NCBI RefSeq assembly: GCF_036046055.1
Contig: NZ_CP107939.1
Coordinates: 1,488,001 to 1,552,000, forward strand
Direction of reading: 5' to 3'
DNA from: Nocardia sp. NBC_00403
Lineage (GTDB): Bacteria; Actinomycetota; Actinomycetes; Mycobacteriales; Mycobacteriaceae
DNA: 64,000 nt
The stretch's first letter is position 1. Each line of letters begins with the position of its first letter. Positions 49,764 to 60,905 of the stretch are shown one piece after another. Position numbers and translations under genes: made by a program. A model generated the notes under the pieces. It was not told the DNA's origin, ran no database searches, and was given only the letters and a program-made list of their open reading frames with translations.

Positions 49764-50998
49764 GCCGTCCGCCCCTCCAGGTCGCGGTTGAGATCACGGA
49801 ACGCGGTGTAGTTCGCCAGCACCTCGACCCGGCCCGCGGGGCAGGAAGCGATGGCGCGCAAGGGATCCGCCACCGTGGTGTGTTCGACTCCGGCGTAGGT
49901 GAGGCGCACCGCCAGATCGGTGGCGCGCTCGCCCGCGGCAACCACCTGCACGCCCTCGAAGTGTTCGAAGCGCACGTCCCACAGCCAGGACAGATCCTCG
50001 CCGTCGGGCACCTGTCCGTTCACCGCGATCACCAGTCCGGCCGCGGTCGGCTCGATCATCGATAGCGCTTCTTGCCAGCCGGCCGGATTCTTCGCGAGCA
50101 GCAGGCGTGCGGTGTGCTCGCCGACCTGCACGGTCCGGTAGCGGCCCGCGATCTCCCGCACCGTTCCGGTCGCGGTCGCCGCCGCTGCCGGGTCGGCGCC
50201 GAGCGCGACCGCGGCGGCCACCGCCTGGGCGGCATTGCCGCGATTGGCGCGGCCGGGCAGGGCAAGCCGCAGCGGCAGTCGCAGACCTTCTGGGCCACAG
50301 AGCTTTTCGCCGTCGAGCCACCAATCCGGTTCCGGGCGTTGGAAATCTGTGCCGGTGCTGCGCCAGTGCGTGCCCTCCCAGAGGATCGGCTCGCCGCTGC
50401 GCGGACAGCTTGTCGCGTCCATCGCCCAGCCGCTGCCCGCAGCCACCCACACCACTTTCGGATGGTCGTAGGCAATGGAGGTCACCAGCACATCGTCGCA
50501 ATTGGCGATCACCACGGCGTCGGGGTGTTCGGCCAGCCCGGCCCGCAGTTTGCGCTCGATCATGTTGATCTCGCCGACCCGATCCAACTGGTCGCGGCTG
50601 AGGTTCAGCAGCACGACGGCGGCCGGATTCAGCGCATCGGTCACGTGCGGCAGGTGCAGTTCATCCACCTCGATCGCGGCCAGCGGCGCGCCGAGATGGG
50701 TGCTCAGCGCGGCGACGATCCCGGCGTCCATGTTGGCGCCGTCGGCCTGCGTGGCCACCGCACCGAGGCCGCCCAGCGCGGCCGTGGTCATCCGCGTTGT
50801 GGTCGACTTGCCGTTGGTGCCGGTCACCAGCACCGTGCGTTTGCCACGGCCGAGCTGCTCCATCACCGTCGGATCGATCTTCAGTGCGATCAATCCACCG
50901 ATCATCGAGCCTTTGCCGCGTCCGGCCTTCTGTGAAGCCCAAGACGCCGCGGCTGCCGCTCGCAGTGCAAGCCGCCCACGCACCGAAATATCTGCCAC
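49760..50998 (-). CDS. murT: Lipid II isoglutaminyl synthase, ligase subunit MurT
   Basis: A 412-residue Mur-ligase-type enzyme. The ATP loop is VTGTNGKSTTTRM near residue 60, followed by the central domain with EVDELHLPHV and LNLSRDQLDRVGEI, and the C-terminal DUF1727 domain (KNPAGWQEALSMIE, LSWLWDVRFEHFEG). It activates the D-glutamate carboxylate of lipid II with ATP. In Staphylococcus and Streptococcus MurT a four-cysteine zinc ribbon lies in the middle domain; here only SCPRSGEPI remains, with the partner cysteines lost. It starts at the GTG at 50998 and is coupled to gatD. Confidence 0.95.
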   Translation of the reverse strand: MADISVRGRLALRAAAAASWASQKAGRGKGSMIGGLIALKIDPTVMEQLGRGKRTVLVTGTNGKSTTTRMTTAALGGLGAVATQADGANMDAGIVAALSTHLGAPLAAIEVDELHLPHVTDALNPAAVVLLNLSRDQLDRVGEINMIERKLRAGLAEHPDAVVIANCDDVLVTSIAYDHPKVVWVAAGSGWAMDATSCPRSGEPILWEGTHWRSTGTDFQRPEPDWWLDGEKLCGPEGLRLPLRLALPGRANRGNAAQAVAAAVALGADPAAAATATGTVREIAGRYRTVQVGEHTARLLLAKNPAGWQEALSMIEPTAAGLVIAVNGQVPDGEDLSWLWDVRFEHFEGVQVVAAGERATDLAVRLTYAGVEHTTVADPLRAIASCPAGRVEVLANYTAFRDLNRDLEGRTA

Positions 50999-51036
50999 GC
51001 CGCGAGTCTATGTGGTGGGCTCGGGACCCGCGCTGG

Positions 51037-51693
51037 TCAGTCGCGGTAGAGCTTGGCGTTGTAGTTCTCCGGCGAGTAGTAGTGCTCGAGTTCCTCGATC
51101 GACTCGGTGATATCGCTGTGGACCTCTTTGACCAGGCAGGCGGGGCTCGGCAGGGTATCGACGGGCCACTGCTGCGGCTCCCACAGGTGGCTGCGAATGA
51201 ACGCCTTGGCGCAGTGCAGGAAGATCTGCTCGACCTCGACCTCGACCGCGAGGATAGGGCGATGGCCCTTGACCACCATGTCGTCGAAGTAGGGCGCATC
51301 ACGCACCAGGCGGGCGCGACCGTTGATGCGCAGGGTCTCGCGGCGGCCCGGGATCAGGAACAGCAGGCCGATGTGAGGGTTGGCGAGGATATTGAGGTAG
51401 CCGTCGGCACGGCGGTTGCCGGGACGTTCGGGTATCGCGAGGGTCCGATCGTCGAGCACCTGCACGAAGCCGGCCGGATCACCCTTGGGGGAGGCGTCGC
51501 AATTGCCGTCGGCGTCGCTGGTGCTCATGATCAGGAACGGCGAGTTCGCGATCCATTCGCGGTCCCTCGGGTGCAGCGTGGTGCGTTCCTTGTTCGCGGC
51601 GCGCGGCATGATTTCGCCGAGCAGCTGCCTGAGTTCGGTGGTGCCGGTGATCTCGTCGGTGCCGATGCTCTCGCGCATACTTCGATTGAACAC
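51037..51693 (-). CDS. FMN-binding pyridoxamine-oxidase-fold protein
   Basis: A 218-residue split-barrel flavoprotein of the pyridoxamine 5'-phosphate oxidase-like superfamily, close to the DR2398/MSMEG_1061 group. Visible are FLIMSTSDADGNCDASPKGD, which opens the barrel, LAIPERPGNRRADGYLNILANPHIGLLFLIPG and RINGRARLVRD. These proteins bind FMN or F420, and their physiological substrates are mostly unknown. A C-terminal helical part (CAKAFIRSHLWEPQQWP) is typical of the subgroup. The start is GTG 51693 or ATG 51678; neither has a good ribosome site. It is downstream of murT-gatD's divergent side and transcribed alone. Confidence 0.85.
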   Translation of the reverse strand: MFNRSMRESIGTDEITGTTELRQLLGEIMPRAANKERTTLHPRDREWIANSPFLIMSTSDADGNCDASPKGDPAGFVQVLDDRTLAIPERPGNRRADGYLNILANPHIGLLFLIPGRRETLRINGRARLVRDAPYFDDMVVKGHRPILAVEVEVEQIFLHCAKAFIRSHLWEPQQWPVDTLPSPACLVKEVHSDITESIEELEHYYSPENYNAKLYRD

Positions 51694-51761
51694 CCGGTAG
51701 CGGCAGCGCCGCGATCGAATTCTGTTCCGGTGCGGGGAGATCGATCACACTTGTGCGCGCC

Positions 51762-53537
51762 TCAGATCTGGACGTCGAACAGGTTCGGTTGTCCCGCGGC
51801 ATAGCGATCCGCGTCGATGCGACGGAACGGCTCCAATTCGGCGGCGCGATACAGCGTGTACATCCGGCACCGCTCGGCATTCGAGCCTGCCACATCGAGT
51901 AGCGCGTTCACCGCGGCCCGCGCGGATTCGTTGGCACCCTCCATGGTCGCGAGGTCGACGTTGGTGCGCACGTAATCGCCTGCCAGGAAAAGGTTTTCCA
52001 GCGCACCGTGTGGCTGCGGCCGATACTCCCATGATCCCGCGGTGTTGATGAGCAGCGGATCGGCGTTGGCGTTGCGCTGTTGGTCGGCCTGCCAGGTGAT
52101 GCCGGGATCGAGGAACCACGAATGCAGATCGGCGTCGTGCAGCACCGCACCGCGGTCGTTGAGGTGCGCGGTCATCTGCGCCCACACCTCGCGTGCGATC
52201 TCCTCGCGAGTGCACTCCTTGGCCGGCTTGCCGTACAGCATGCCCGGGGTATTCCAGTCCGAGATGTCGACCGAGAGGCAGTCCTGCACGGTGCCGTCAC
52301 CGAATTCGGTGAGCTTCCTGGTCCACAGCTGATTCTGGGTGATCGAGGTGAGCGACCACGGCGCATCGATGAAGGCGGTGTGCCCGCGTGAGATATCGGC
52401 GGGTGTGCGCAGGTAGAACTGGATGCCGTTCATCCAGTCGACGAACAATCCGTCCATTGCGGACAGGTCGGGCCGGACCGCGAGCACGTCCGGCGACCAC
52501 AGCGCACGGGCCCGCTCGGCGGACAATGCCACCACGAAGTAGTCGGCGTCGACAGTGCGCTGCACGCCGTTCTCGTCGACGACGCGGGCCCCAGTGATCC
52601 GGCGATCGCGCACATCCAGCCCGCACACCTCGGCGCCGAGCGCGAATTGCACGCCGAGCTCACGCAGCCGGCGCACCCACGGGTCGATCCACGTCGCATT
52701 CGTCGGTCCGTTCAGCACGCGGTCCAGCGCGCCGTCGTTGCCGATCTCGAAGGGATTGCCGAGGAATTGCTCGCCCATATTGCCGATGGTGCGGACGCTG
52801 GCGATATCCTCCTTGGCCGCGACCATGATGCTGGTCAGGGTGCGGGAGAGCAGCGCGCGGAACTCGTGGGAGCGCTGATGTCCGCCGACATAGTCGCGCC
52901 AGGACATGTGCTCCCACTGCCCGAACCGGCGCGCGTCGCAGCTGGAGTTGAAGACGAGCAGGCGATCGGCGAAGTACAGACCTTCGGCCGCAGGCATTTT
53001 CAGCGCTGTGCTGATGGTCGCACCGACCGTCTCCCGGAACATCTCCGGGCGGAACGCGGTGCGGGCCCGTGGTCCGAGCGGAAGCCGGAAATCGTCGCCG
53101 TCGCGCCGGGCGAACCGCGCCTCCGGCACACCGATCAGGTTGTTCCAGACACCGTTCGGATTGCCGGGGAAGGGGATCCGCCGCATCGTGTCCGGAATAT
53201 GTTGATAGAAGCCGGGAAAGAAACGGAACCCGTGTTCGCCGGGGAGATCCGGCCGACCCGCCGACCCGGTGCCCGGCACCGGAATACTGCGTGCCTTGCC
53301 GCCGAGCGCTCGACGCTCATAGACGGTGACCTGAAAACCACGCTCGGCCAGTTCGTGCGCCGCGGTCAACCCGGCGACCCCGCCGCCGAGCACCGCGACC
53401 CGCCTGCTGCCCGGACTTCCGGAAGCGGGCGCGGGCTGTAGCCCACCTGCGGTCAATGCCCCCGCTGTCGCCACCCCCGCCGCGACGGTGCCACGAAGCA
53501 TCGCTCTTCGCGACACGGTCCATCGCTGTTCTGCCAT
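51762..53537 (-). CDS. Tat-exported FAD-dependent amine-oxidase/desaturase-like protein
   Basis: About 591 residues. The N-terminus has a twin-arginine signal (SRRAMLRGTVAAGVATAGAL). It is followed by a dinucleotide-binding fold (VAVLGGGVAGLTAAHELAERG then VYERRALGGKA) and ends with the flavin motif NLFLAGDYVRTNVDLATMEGA. This is the flavin amine-oxidase / phytoene-desaturase superfamily, and the closest general kind is the hydroxysqualene dehydroxylase/HpnE-like group. The folded, FAD-loaded enzyme would be exported. The substrate is unknown; sterols, carotenoids or squalene derivatives are candidates. ATG 53537 is the best start; TTG 53543 adds two residues. The roughly 300-base gap upstream of it carries only the EamA terminator. 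Confidence 0.85.
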   Translation of the reverse strand: MAEQRWTVSRRAMLRGTVAAGVATAGALTAGGLQPAPASGSPGSRRVAVLGGGVAGLTAAHELAERGFQVTVYERRALGGKARSIPVPGTGSAGRPDLPGEHGFRFFPGFYQHIPDTMRRIPFPGNPNGVWNNLIGVPEARFARRDGDDFRLPLGPRARTAFRPEMFRETVGATISTALKMPAAEGLYFADRLLVFNSSCDARRFGQWEHMSWRDYVGGHQRSHEFRALLSRTLTSIMVAAKEDIASVRTIGNMGEQFLGNPFEIGNDGALDRVLNGPTNATWIDPWVRRLRELGVQFALGAEVCGLDVRDRRITGARVVDENGVQRTVDADYFVVALSAERARALWSPDVLAVRPDLSAMDGLFVDWMNGIQFYLRTPADISRGHTAFIDAPWSLTSITQNQLWTRKLTEFGDGTVQDCLSVDISDWNTPGMLYGKPAKECTREEIAREVWAQMTAHLNDRGAVLHDADLHSWFLDPGITWQADQQRNANADPLLINTAGSWEYRPQPHGALENLFLAGDYVRTNVDLATMEGANESARAAVNALLDVAGSNAERCRMYTLYRAAELEPFRRIDADRYAAGQPNLFDVQI

Positions 53538-53707
53538 GCGCAACTCTGCTGCCCAGCCTTTTCGGGACTACTAACACGCACTGCACACTGTAAAGCGGCC
53601 TATTCGGGGTCTAGCTACCCCACCCTGGTTAACCGCCGCCTGATGGTAAACCTCGGGGCTCTCGGCCGGGGGTGAACGAACGAACCAGCGCTGCCTTCGC
53701 GAGCGCT

Positions 53708-53742
53708 GATCGCCCGGCCCCTCGTGGCGGGACCGGGCGATC
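53708..53742 (-). terminator. Terminator downstream of the EamA gene
   Basis: GATCGCCCGG (53708-53717) and CCGGGCGATC (53733-53742) form a perfect 10-bp stem with a 15-base loop, about 100 bases after the EamA stop codon on the minus strand. Nothing else is recognisable between 53538 and 53842. Confidence 0.55.
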
Positions 53743-53842
53743 TGCACTGGCGCGTGTCGATATCGGCCGGCTACCGGGTAGGGATCGATCCGACGTGAGT
53801 CGATCGGTTCGGCATCACCCGGCCCAGCGGTACGACCGTGCG

Positions 53843-54820
53843 TCAGGCCTCCGCGAGTCGAGGTCGGCCGGCAAGTGTCGGCACCGGTGCTTCCTCGGAG
53901 GGGCGTGCAGTAGTCGGCTCCGGCGCTGGTTTGTTCGCGCCGACCCGGCTGCCCGCGGTCGTTGCCGCGAAGGCGCCGGCGATCACGATCAGCCCGCCGA
54001 GCACCGACAACACCGAGGGGGTCTCGCCGAGCGCGGCCCAGGCGGCGACGATGCCGACGACCGGGACGAGCAGCGACATGGGCGCGACCGTGCTCGCCGG
54101 GTAACGGCTCATCAGGTATGTCCACAGTCCCGAGCCCGCGACCGTACCGAGCACGACGATGTAGGCGAGACCGAGCAGCGCGGGCCAACCGGTGGGGGAG
54201 CCGATATCGGTCATGGCATCCAGACCCGTGGTCGGTCCCTCGATCAGTGCGGACAGCGCGAACATCGGGATCGGGGACACCACTGTCATCCACAGGGTGA
54301 GATGCAGCGGGTTGACCGCACCACAGGTCATCGCCAGCCGCGAGCCGATATTGCCGAAGGCCCAGCCGAGCCCGCCCGCCAGCGTGAGCAGCATCGGCAG
54401 CAGCGGGGCGTGCTGCGCGCGGTCCAGGCCGATCACCGCGATGCCCGCCACCGCGACGGCGATGCCGAGCAGTTGGATCGGCCGCAGCCGCTCCCGCAGG
54501 AACAGCGCACCGAGGACGACGGTGAACGGCGCCGAGGATTGCAGCACCAATGAGGCAAGCCCCGTCGGCATTCCGGCTCGCATCGCGGTGAACAGGAACG
54601 CGAACTGCAAGATGCCGAATCCGGTGCCGTACAACAGCAACCAGCGCAGCGGCACCTTCGGGCGCGGAATGCAGAACACGACCGGCACCGCGATCACCGC
54701 GAAGCGCAGTGCGGCGAAGAAGAAGGGCGGAAAGTGGTCGAGCCCGACCCGGATGGCGATGAAGTTCAGCCCCCAGAGCAGGACGACGGTAAGGCCGAGC
54801 AGGCGGTCACGGTTGGTCAC
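53843..54820 (-). CDS. EamA/DMT-superfamily exporter
   Basis: A 325-residue membrane protein with ten helices in two EamA repeats. The first repeat runs from LLGLTVVLLWGLNFIAIRVG to FLRERLRPIQLLGIAVAVAGI, and the second from LAGGLGWAFGNIGSRLA to SVLSVLGGLIVIAGAFAA. The end is a proline-rich cytosolic tail. Relatives (RhaT, YdcZ-like) export amino acids, purines or other metabolites; here the substrate is open. The start is the GTG at 54820. It is divergent from a LysR gene with a 72-base shared promoter, the classic layout for a LysR-controlled exporter. Confidence 0.9.
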   Translation of the reverse strand: MTNRDRLLGLTVVLLWGLNFIAIRVGLDHFPPFFFAALRFAVIAVPVVFCIPRPKVPLRWLLLYGTGFGILQFAFLFTAMRAGMPTGLASLVLQSSAPFTVVLGALFLRERLRPIQLLGIAVAVAGIAVIGLDRAQHAPLLPMLLTLAGGLGWAFGNIGSRLAMTCGAVNPLHLTLWMTVVSPIPMFALSALIEGPTTGLDAMTDIGSPTGWPALLGLAYIVVLGTVAGSGLWTYLMSRYPASTVAPMSLLVPVVGIVAAWAALGETPSVLSVLGGLIVIAGAFAATTAGSRVGANKPAPEPTTARPSEEAPVPTLAGRPRLAEA

Positions 54821-54892
54821 GCTTTCTATCGTGAACAGCTCGACTCATAAGAACAATCGAATTAATATGCACTATTTATGTAGCATTACTGA

Positions 54893-55825
54893 ATGGTTAC
54901 TTCGGACGGCGCATCGGCAGGGCCGCCCATGGCGGTCGAACGCTTGCGGGTGTTGCGCGAATTCGCGGACCGCGGCACTGTCGCGGCCGTCGCGACGGCG
55001 CTGTCGATGACACCGTCCGCGGTGTCGCAGCAACTGAAGGTGCTGGCCAAGGAGGCCGGTGTCGCACTGCTCGAGCCCGACGGCCGCCGGGTTCGGCTCA
55101 CCGACGCGGGGCAGGCCCTCGTGCTGCGCGCCGACGAGGTGCTGGCAGCCATGGACCGGGCCGTCGCCGAGATGGCGCATTATCGGGGCTCGCCGCGCGG
55201 GCGGGTCCGGGTGGCGCTGTTCCCGTCGGGTGCCGCACTGCTGCTGCCGTACGTGCTGCCCGCGATGGCCGACAGCGGAGTCGAGGTCGTGGCCGGTGAC
55301 GTAGACCTGCCGCCATCCGAGGTGCCGCGCCTGCTCGCGGACTACGACATCGTCCTCACTCATCGGGACGAGCGCGCCTCCTCGATCGCCGGTCCACGGG
55401 TCACCACCAGGGTGCTCATGCGGGAACCCACCGATGTCGTTGTCGCGCCGACACATCCGCTCGCCGGCCGCACCGAGGTGACCCCCGCCGAGCTCGCCGA
55501 TGAGACCTGGCTGAGTGTGCGCGGCGGCTTCCCCGTCGACGACGTGCTCCGCTCGATCGCGACCATGACCGGTGTCGAGCCACGTATTGTGCAGCGCCTC
55601 AACGATTTCCGGGTAATCGAGACCCTCGTCGCCGCGGACTACGCGGTGGCGCTCATGCCCCGCTTCGCGGTAGCCCACCCCGATCTCGCGGTGCTGCGCC
55701 TGTCCGGCGTCCGCGCCGCCCGCCTCTACGAACTGGCCACCCGCCCGCACGCCGAGCAGCGGCCCGCCATCGCCGCCGTGCTGGCGGCCTTCGAATCCGC
55801 GGCCCGTCGGGTGACTGCCGAATAG
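54893..55825 (+). CDS. LysR-family transcriptional regulator
   Basis: A 310-residue activator. Residues about 15-75 are the helix-turn-helix (LRVLREFADRGTVAAVATAL, then MTPSAVSQQLKVLAKEAG), and the remainder is a periplasmic-binding-like effector domain (VRVALFPSGAALLLPYVLPA, PTHPLAGR). TAGCAT (54881-54886) stands six bases before the ATG at 54893, so the transcript is probably leaderless. The divergent EamA exporter is the likely target: a metabolite that builds up would bind LysR and turn on its own export. A perfect hairpin follows the stop. Confidence 0.92.
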   Translation: MVTSDGASAGPPMAVERLRVLREFADRGTVAAVATALSMTPSAVSQQLKVLAKEAGVALLEPDGRRVRLTDAGQALVLRADEVLAAMDRAVAEMAHYRGSPRGRVRVALFPSGAALLLPYVLPAMADSGVEVVAGDVDLPPSEVPRLLADYDIVLTHRDERASSIAGPRVTTRVLMREPTDVVVAPTHPLAGRTEVTPAELADETWLSVRGGFPVDDVLRSIATMTGVEPRIVQRLNDFRVIETLVAADYAVALMPRFAVAHPDLAVLRLSGVRAARLYELATRPHAEQRPAIAAVLAAFESAARRVTAE

Positions 55826-55841
55826 TGCCGCGACAAACAGC

Positions 55842-55869
55842 GCGGCCCGGCGCAAAAGCGCCGGGCCGC
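55842..55869. terminator. Bidirectional terminator
   Basis: GCGGCCCGGCGC (55842-55853) pairs perfectly with GCGCCGGGCCGC (55858-55869) over an AAAA loop, between the convergent LysR and MinD-like genes. Confidence 0.8.
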
Positions 55870-55884
55870 TGAGGTTTCGAACTA

Positions 55885-57786
55885 TTAGTACCGTCCGGGC
55901 GGGCCGCCTCGGTGCTGCTGTGAACCGAGGTAACCGAAATCGTCGGCCACCATGGCGGCAAGCTCCAGCAGTGCGCGCCGGGTCGGCTTGCTCACCAATT
56001 CCAGGTCGATTTCCGCGCCCTCGGCGAGATGGTCGTCGAAGGGCACCACCTGCACGGCGCGGGTGCGGTCGAGGAACAGCTTGCGCAGCTGGTCGAGGTC
56101 GACCGTCGAGGCGCCGCGGCGCGATGCGTTGACCACCACGACGGTGCGCTCGACGAGCTTGCTGTACCCGTGGTGGTCCAGCCAGTCCAGCGTGGCCGAT
56201 GCGCTACGCGCGCCGTCGATGGCGGGCGAGGTGACAAGCACCAGCGAACTGGCCATGTCCAGCACGCCTGCCATCGCCGAGTGCATCAGGCCGGTGCCGC
56301 AGTCGGTGAGGATGATGTTGTAGAACGACTGCAGAATGCCGATGGCCTGGCGATAGTCGGCCTCGCTGAAGGCCTCCGAGACCGCCGGGTCCTGTTCGCT
56401 GGCAAGCACTTCCAGCCGGCTCGGCGCCTGCGAGGTGTGCGCGCGGACATCCGAGTACCTGGTGATGTGCTCGTCTTCGAGCAGGTTGCGCACGGTGGAT
56501 CGGGTCTGGCGTGGCACCCGGTGGCCGAGCGTGCCGAGGTCGGGGTTGGCGTCGATCGCGATCACGCGATCACCGCGCAGCGTCGAGAACGTCGATCCGA
56601 GCCCGACTGTGGTCGTGGTCTTGCCGACGCCGCCCTTGAGCGAGAGGATCGCAATTCGGTAGTCACCGCGCACCGGTTGATTCACCCGGTCCACGAGATC
56701 GCGGTAGACCACGTCGGCCGCGGATTCGCCGGGATTGACCACACCGCCGGTGGCCTTGTGCACGGCCCGGCGCCAGCCGCTGCGCGGCGCCTTACGTGCG
56801 CGCTTGAGCAGGTTCAGGTCGTTGACCGAATGCCCGGGCTGTCCCGGCTGCGGCATGTGCTGCGGCTGAAAGGGCTGCTGCGGCTGATGGGGATTGTGTT
56901 CGCCCTGCCAGCCGGGAGGCGGCACTTGGCCGCCCATCGGTCCGGGTCCGGGCTGCCCGAGAGGCGGCTGACCCATGGGCGGGCCGGGCTGCTGGTACAT
57001 CTGCTGCTGCGGCGGCGCGGGCGGCTGCATCGGCGGGGGCGGCGGCGCCCAGCTGTAGATCGGCCCGCTGCTCTGATCGGCCTGCGGCTGATCCTGCGGC
57101 ACGCGCCGGACGAGTCCGTCGGGACCGATCTCCTGCCGGTACTCGCTGTAGTTCTGCTGCTCGGGCGCGGGTTGCACCGGATGGCTGCCGCTCTCGGTCG
57201 GACCGGCCGGCCCACCGGGCTGATAGGGGCCCGGCTGATACGGCCCTGGCTGGTAGGACTCTGCGTGCGGAATCGGCTGCGGGAACTGCCCGGTGCTGTA
57301 CGGCGCGAACGGTTCCTGCGCACCGGGCGGTGCGAATCCGTCGGGCGGACCGTAGGACTGCTGCGGCGCGAACGGTTCCTGCGCACCGGGCGGACCGTAG
57401 GACTGCTGCGGCGCGAACGGTTCCTGCGCACCGGGCGGTGCGAATCCGTCGGGCGGACCATAGGACTGCTGCGGCGCGGCCTGTGCATACGAGGTGGTCT
57501 GGTCCATCGGACCCGCAGCAGGCGGGAAGCCAGCGAACTGCGGCTCCGGTTCCGGCGGCGCGGGCGCGGCCGGTAGCTCGGCAGCGGGCAGGTCCGCCGA
57601 ATCCGTTGTGGATTCTTGCGCTTCGGCGTCGCCGGACAGCTCGGGCGTGACCTCGGCGGCCGACGGTTCGACCCCCTCGTCAGGCGCTGCGTGGTGTCCG
57701 TCGGCTTCGGTGGTGACCTCGGCCGTATCTACCGAATGACTCTGCAGCCAGGGCGGAGAAGTCGGGTTGTGGTCGTTTGTAGTCAC
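55885..57786 (-). CDS. MinD/ParA-like ATPase with Pro/Gln-rich N-terminus (EspI-like)
   Basis: A 633-residue protein. The first 340 or so residues are disordered and rich in Pro, Gln, Gly and Tyr, with in-frame repeats of PQQSYGPPDGFAPPGAQEPF. Residues about 370-630 are a MinD-type ATPase. The deviant Walker A is LSLKGGVGKTTTTVGL, with the two signature lysines, and a later LVLVTSPAIDGARSASATLDWL lies at the switch region. The layout matches the EspI/Rv3876 and Rv3888c group found beside ESX (type VII) secretion genes, but no other ESX gene is in this window. The start is GTG 57786 with GGGGGAA upstream. A role in placing or regulating an envelope machine is inferred. Confidence 0.85.
   Translation of the reverse strand: MTTNDHNPTSPPWLQSHSVDTAEVTTEADGHHAAPDEGVEPSAAEVTPELSGDAEAQESTTDSADLPAAELPAAPAPPEPEPQFAGFPPAAGPMDQTTSYAQAAPQQSYGPPDGFAPPGAQEPFAPQQSYGPPGAQEPFAPQQSYGPPDGFAPPGAQEPFAPYSTGQFPQPIPHAESYQPGPYQPGPYQPGGPAGPTESGSHPVQPAPEQQNYSEYRQEIGPDGLVRRVPQDQPQADQSSGPIYSWAPPPPPMQPPAPPQQQMYQQPGPPMGQPPLGQPGPGPMGGQVPPPGWQGEHNPHQPQQPFQPQHMPQPGQPGHSVNDLNLLKRARKAPRSGWRRAVHKATGGVVNPGESAADVVYRDLVDRVNQPVRGDYRIAILSLKGGVGKTTTTVGLGSTFSTLRGDRVIAIDANPDLGTLGHRVPRQTRSTVRNLLEDEHITRYSDVRAHTSQAPSRLEVLASEQDPAVSEAFSEADYRQAIGILQSFYNIILTDCGTGLMHSAMAGVLDMASSLVLVTSPAIDGARSASATLDWLDHHGYSKLVERTVVVVNASRRGASTVDLDQLRKLFLDRTRAVQVVPFDDHLAEGAEIDLELVSKPTRRALLELAAMVADDFGYLGSQQHRGGPPGRY
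57303..57472 (-). repeat. In-frame tandem repeat, 63- and 45-bp units
   Basis: Three copies of a unit coding for PQQSYGPPDGFAPPGAQEPFA lie in the N-terminal tail of the MinD-like gene. The middle copy is shortened by 18 bases (it lacks DGFAPP). The copies are nearly identical at the DNA level, which marks a recent or length-variable array. Confidence 0.75.
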
Positions 57787-58023
57787 AGTTCCCCCATCTG
57801 CTCGGGAATTCGAGCAGAGAGCTCGGCGCTTGAGTGCGAACCAACGCTAGCACGGGGTTCGGTGACCCGCCCCGCAGTGCTGACAGCGGACGCGCCAGGC
57901 AGACACGCCACTGATGTGGCCCGATTGTCGGTCTCTGCCAACAGGATCGAGAGACGGACGCCCCGGTCGGCGACTATGTCGCGCACCAGGACGTCCGGCT
58001 CCTACCGTACTCGTCGACCGAGA

Positions 58024-59943
<1,920 letters not shown>

Positions 59944-60089
59944 GATGTCCGGGAGTTTACCGTGTCGCGATGCGGGCCCGAAAGCCCGGTCCTGTCATCC
60001 GGTCATCCGATGTTGCCGATAGCGTTCCGACCGGGCATACACACGCTTGTACGGACTCGGTCCGACGGGACGTCGAAGGAACTGTTCTT

Positions 60090-60857
60090 ATGACTTGGCT
60101 GGAACAACTGGCCGTTTTCGGCGCGGGCATCGCGGCGGGCGGCATCAACACCATCGTGGGATCGGGCACTCTGATCACCTTCCCGGTGCTGCTGGCATTC
60201 GGATTGCCGCCGGTGACGGCAAACGTGTCGAACACGATCGGCCTGGTCCCAGGGGGGATCAGCGGCGCGATCGGGTATCGGCGCGAACTCGAAGGCCAGC
60301 GGGCCAGGCTGCTGCGGCTGGGCACCGCGTCGCTGTTGGGCGGCACCACCGGCGCGGTGCTGCTGCTGACGCTCCCCGCATCGGCATTCAAGGCGATCGT
60401 GCCGGTGCTGATCATCGCCGCGCTGGTGCTCGTCGTGGTGCAGCCGAGGTTGGCGCGCTGGGTGAAGCAGCGCAGGGAGACCGACACCGGCCCGGAACCC
60501 GAGCACGGCGGCTTGATCTTGTTCGTCGCGGTTTTCGCCGCGGGCATTTACGGCGGCTACTTCGGCGCGGCCCAGGGTGTGCTGTTGATCGGATTGCTCG
60601 GAGTGTTCGTACACGAGGACATCCAGCGCCTGAACGGGGTCAAGAATGTGCTCGGACTGCTGGTGAACGCCGTGTCCGCGGTCGTGTTCACGATGGTCGC
60701 CGATGTCGATTGGCGAGTGGTCGCGCTCATCGCGGTCGGCTCGGTCATCGGCGGACAGCTCGGCGCCAAGATGGGCAGGCGGTTGCCGCCGAACGTGCTG
60801 CGCGGGGTGATCGTCGTCGTCGGGATCATCGCGGTCGTCCGGCTGTTGATGGCATAG
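60090..60857 (+). CDS. TauE/SafE-type sulfite or sulfonate exporter
   Basis: A 255-residue membrane protein with eight or so helices. The family pattern is seen in the two half-repeats: GAGIAAGGINTIVGSGTLITFPVLL with NTIGLVPGGISGAIGYRREL, and GIYGGYFGAAQGVLLIGLLG with NGVKNVLGLLVNAVSAVVF. Members (DUF81) export sulfite, sulfoacetate or other small anions. The ATG at 60090 has GAAGGA upstream; the open frame further up overlaps the leuA leader region and has no ribosome site. It is divergent from the leuA leader. Confidence 0.9.
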   Translation: MTWLEQLAVFGAGIAAGGINTIVGSGTLITFPVLLAFGLPPVTANVSNTIGLVPGGISGAIGYRRELEGQRARLLRLGTASLLGGTTGAVLLLTLPASAFKAIVPVLIIAALVLVVVQPRLARWVKQRRETDTGPEPEHGGLILFVAVFAAGIYGGYFGAAQGVLLIGLLGVFVHEDIQRLNGVKNVLGLLVNAVSAVVFTMVADVDWRVVALIAVGSVIGGQLGAKMGRRLPPNVLRGVIVVVGIIAVVRLLMA

Positions 60858-60905
60858 GTCCGGACACAAAGATCTACCGTGGGACGTGACGATGGAGGTA
60901 GCAGC

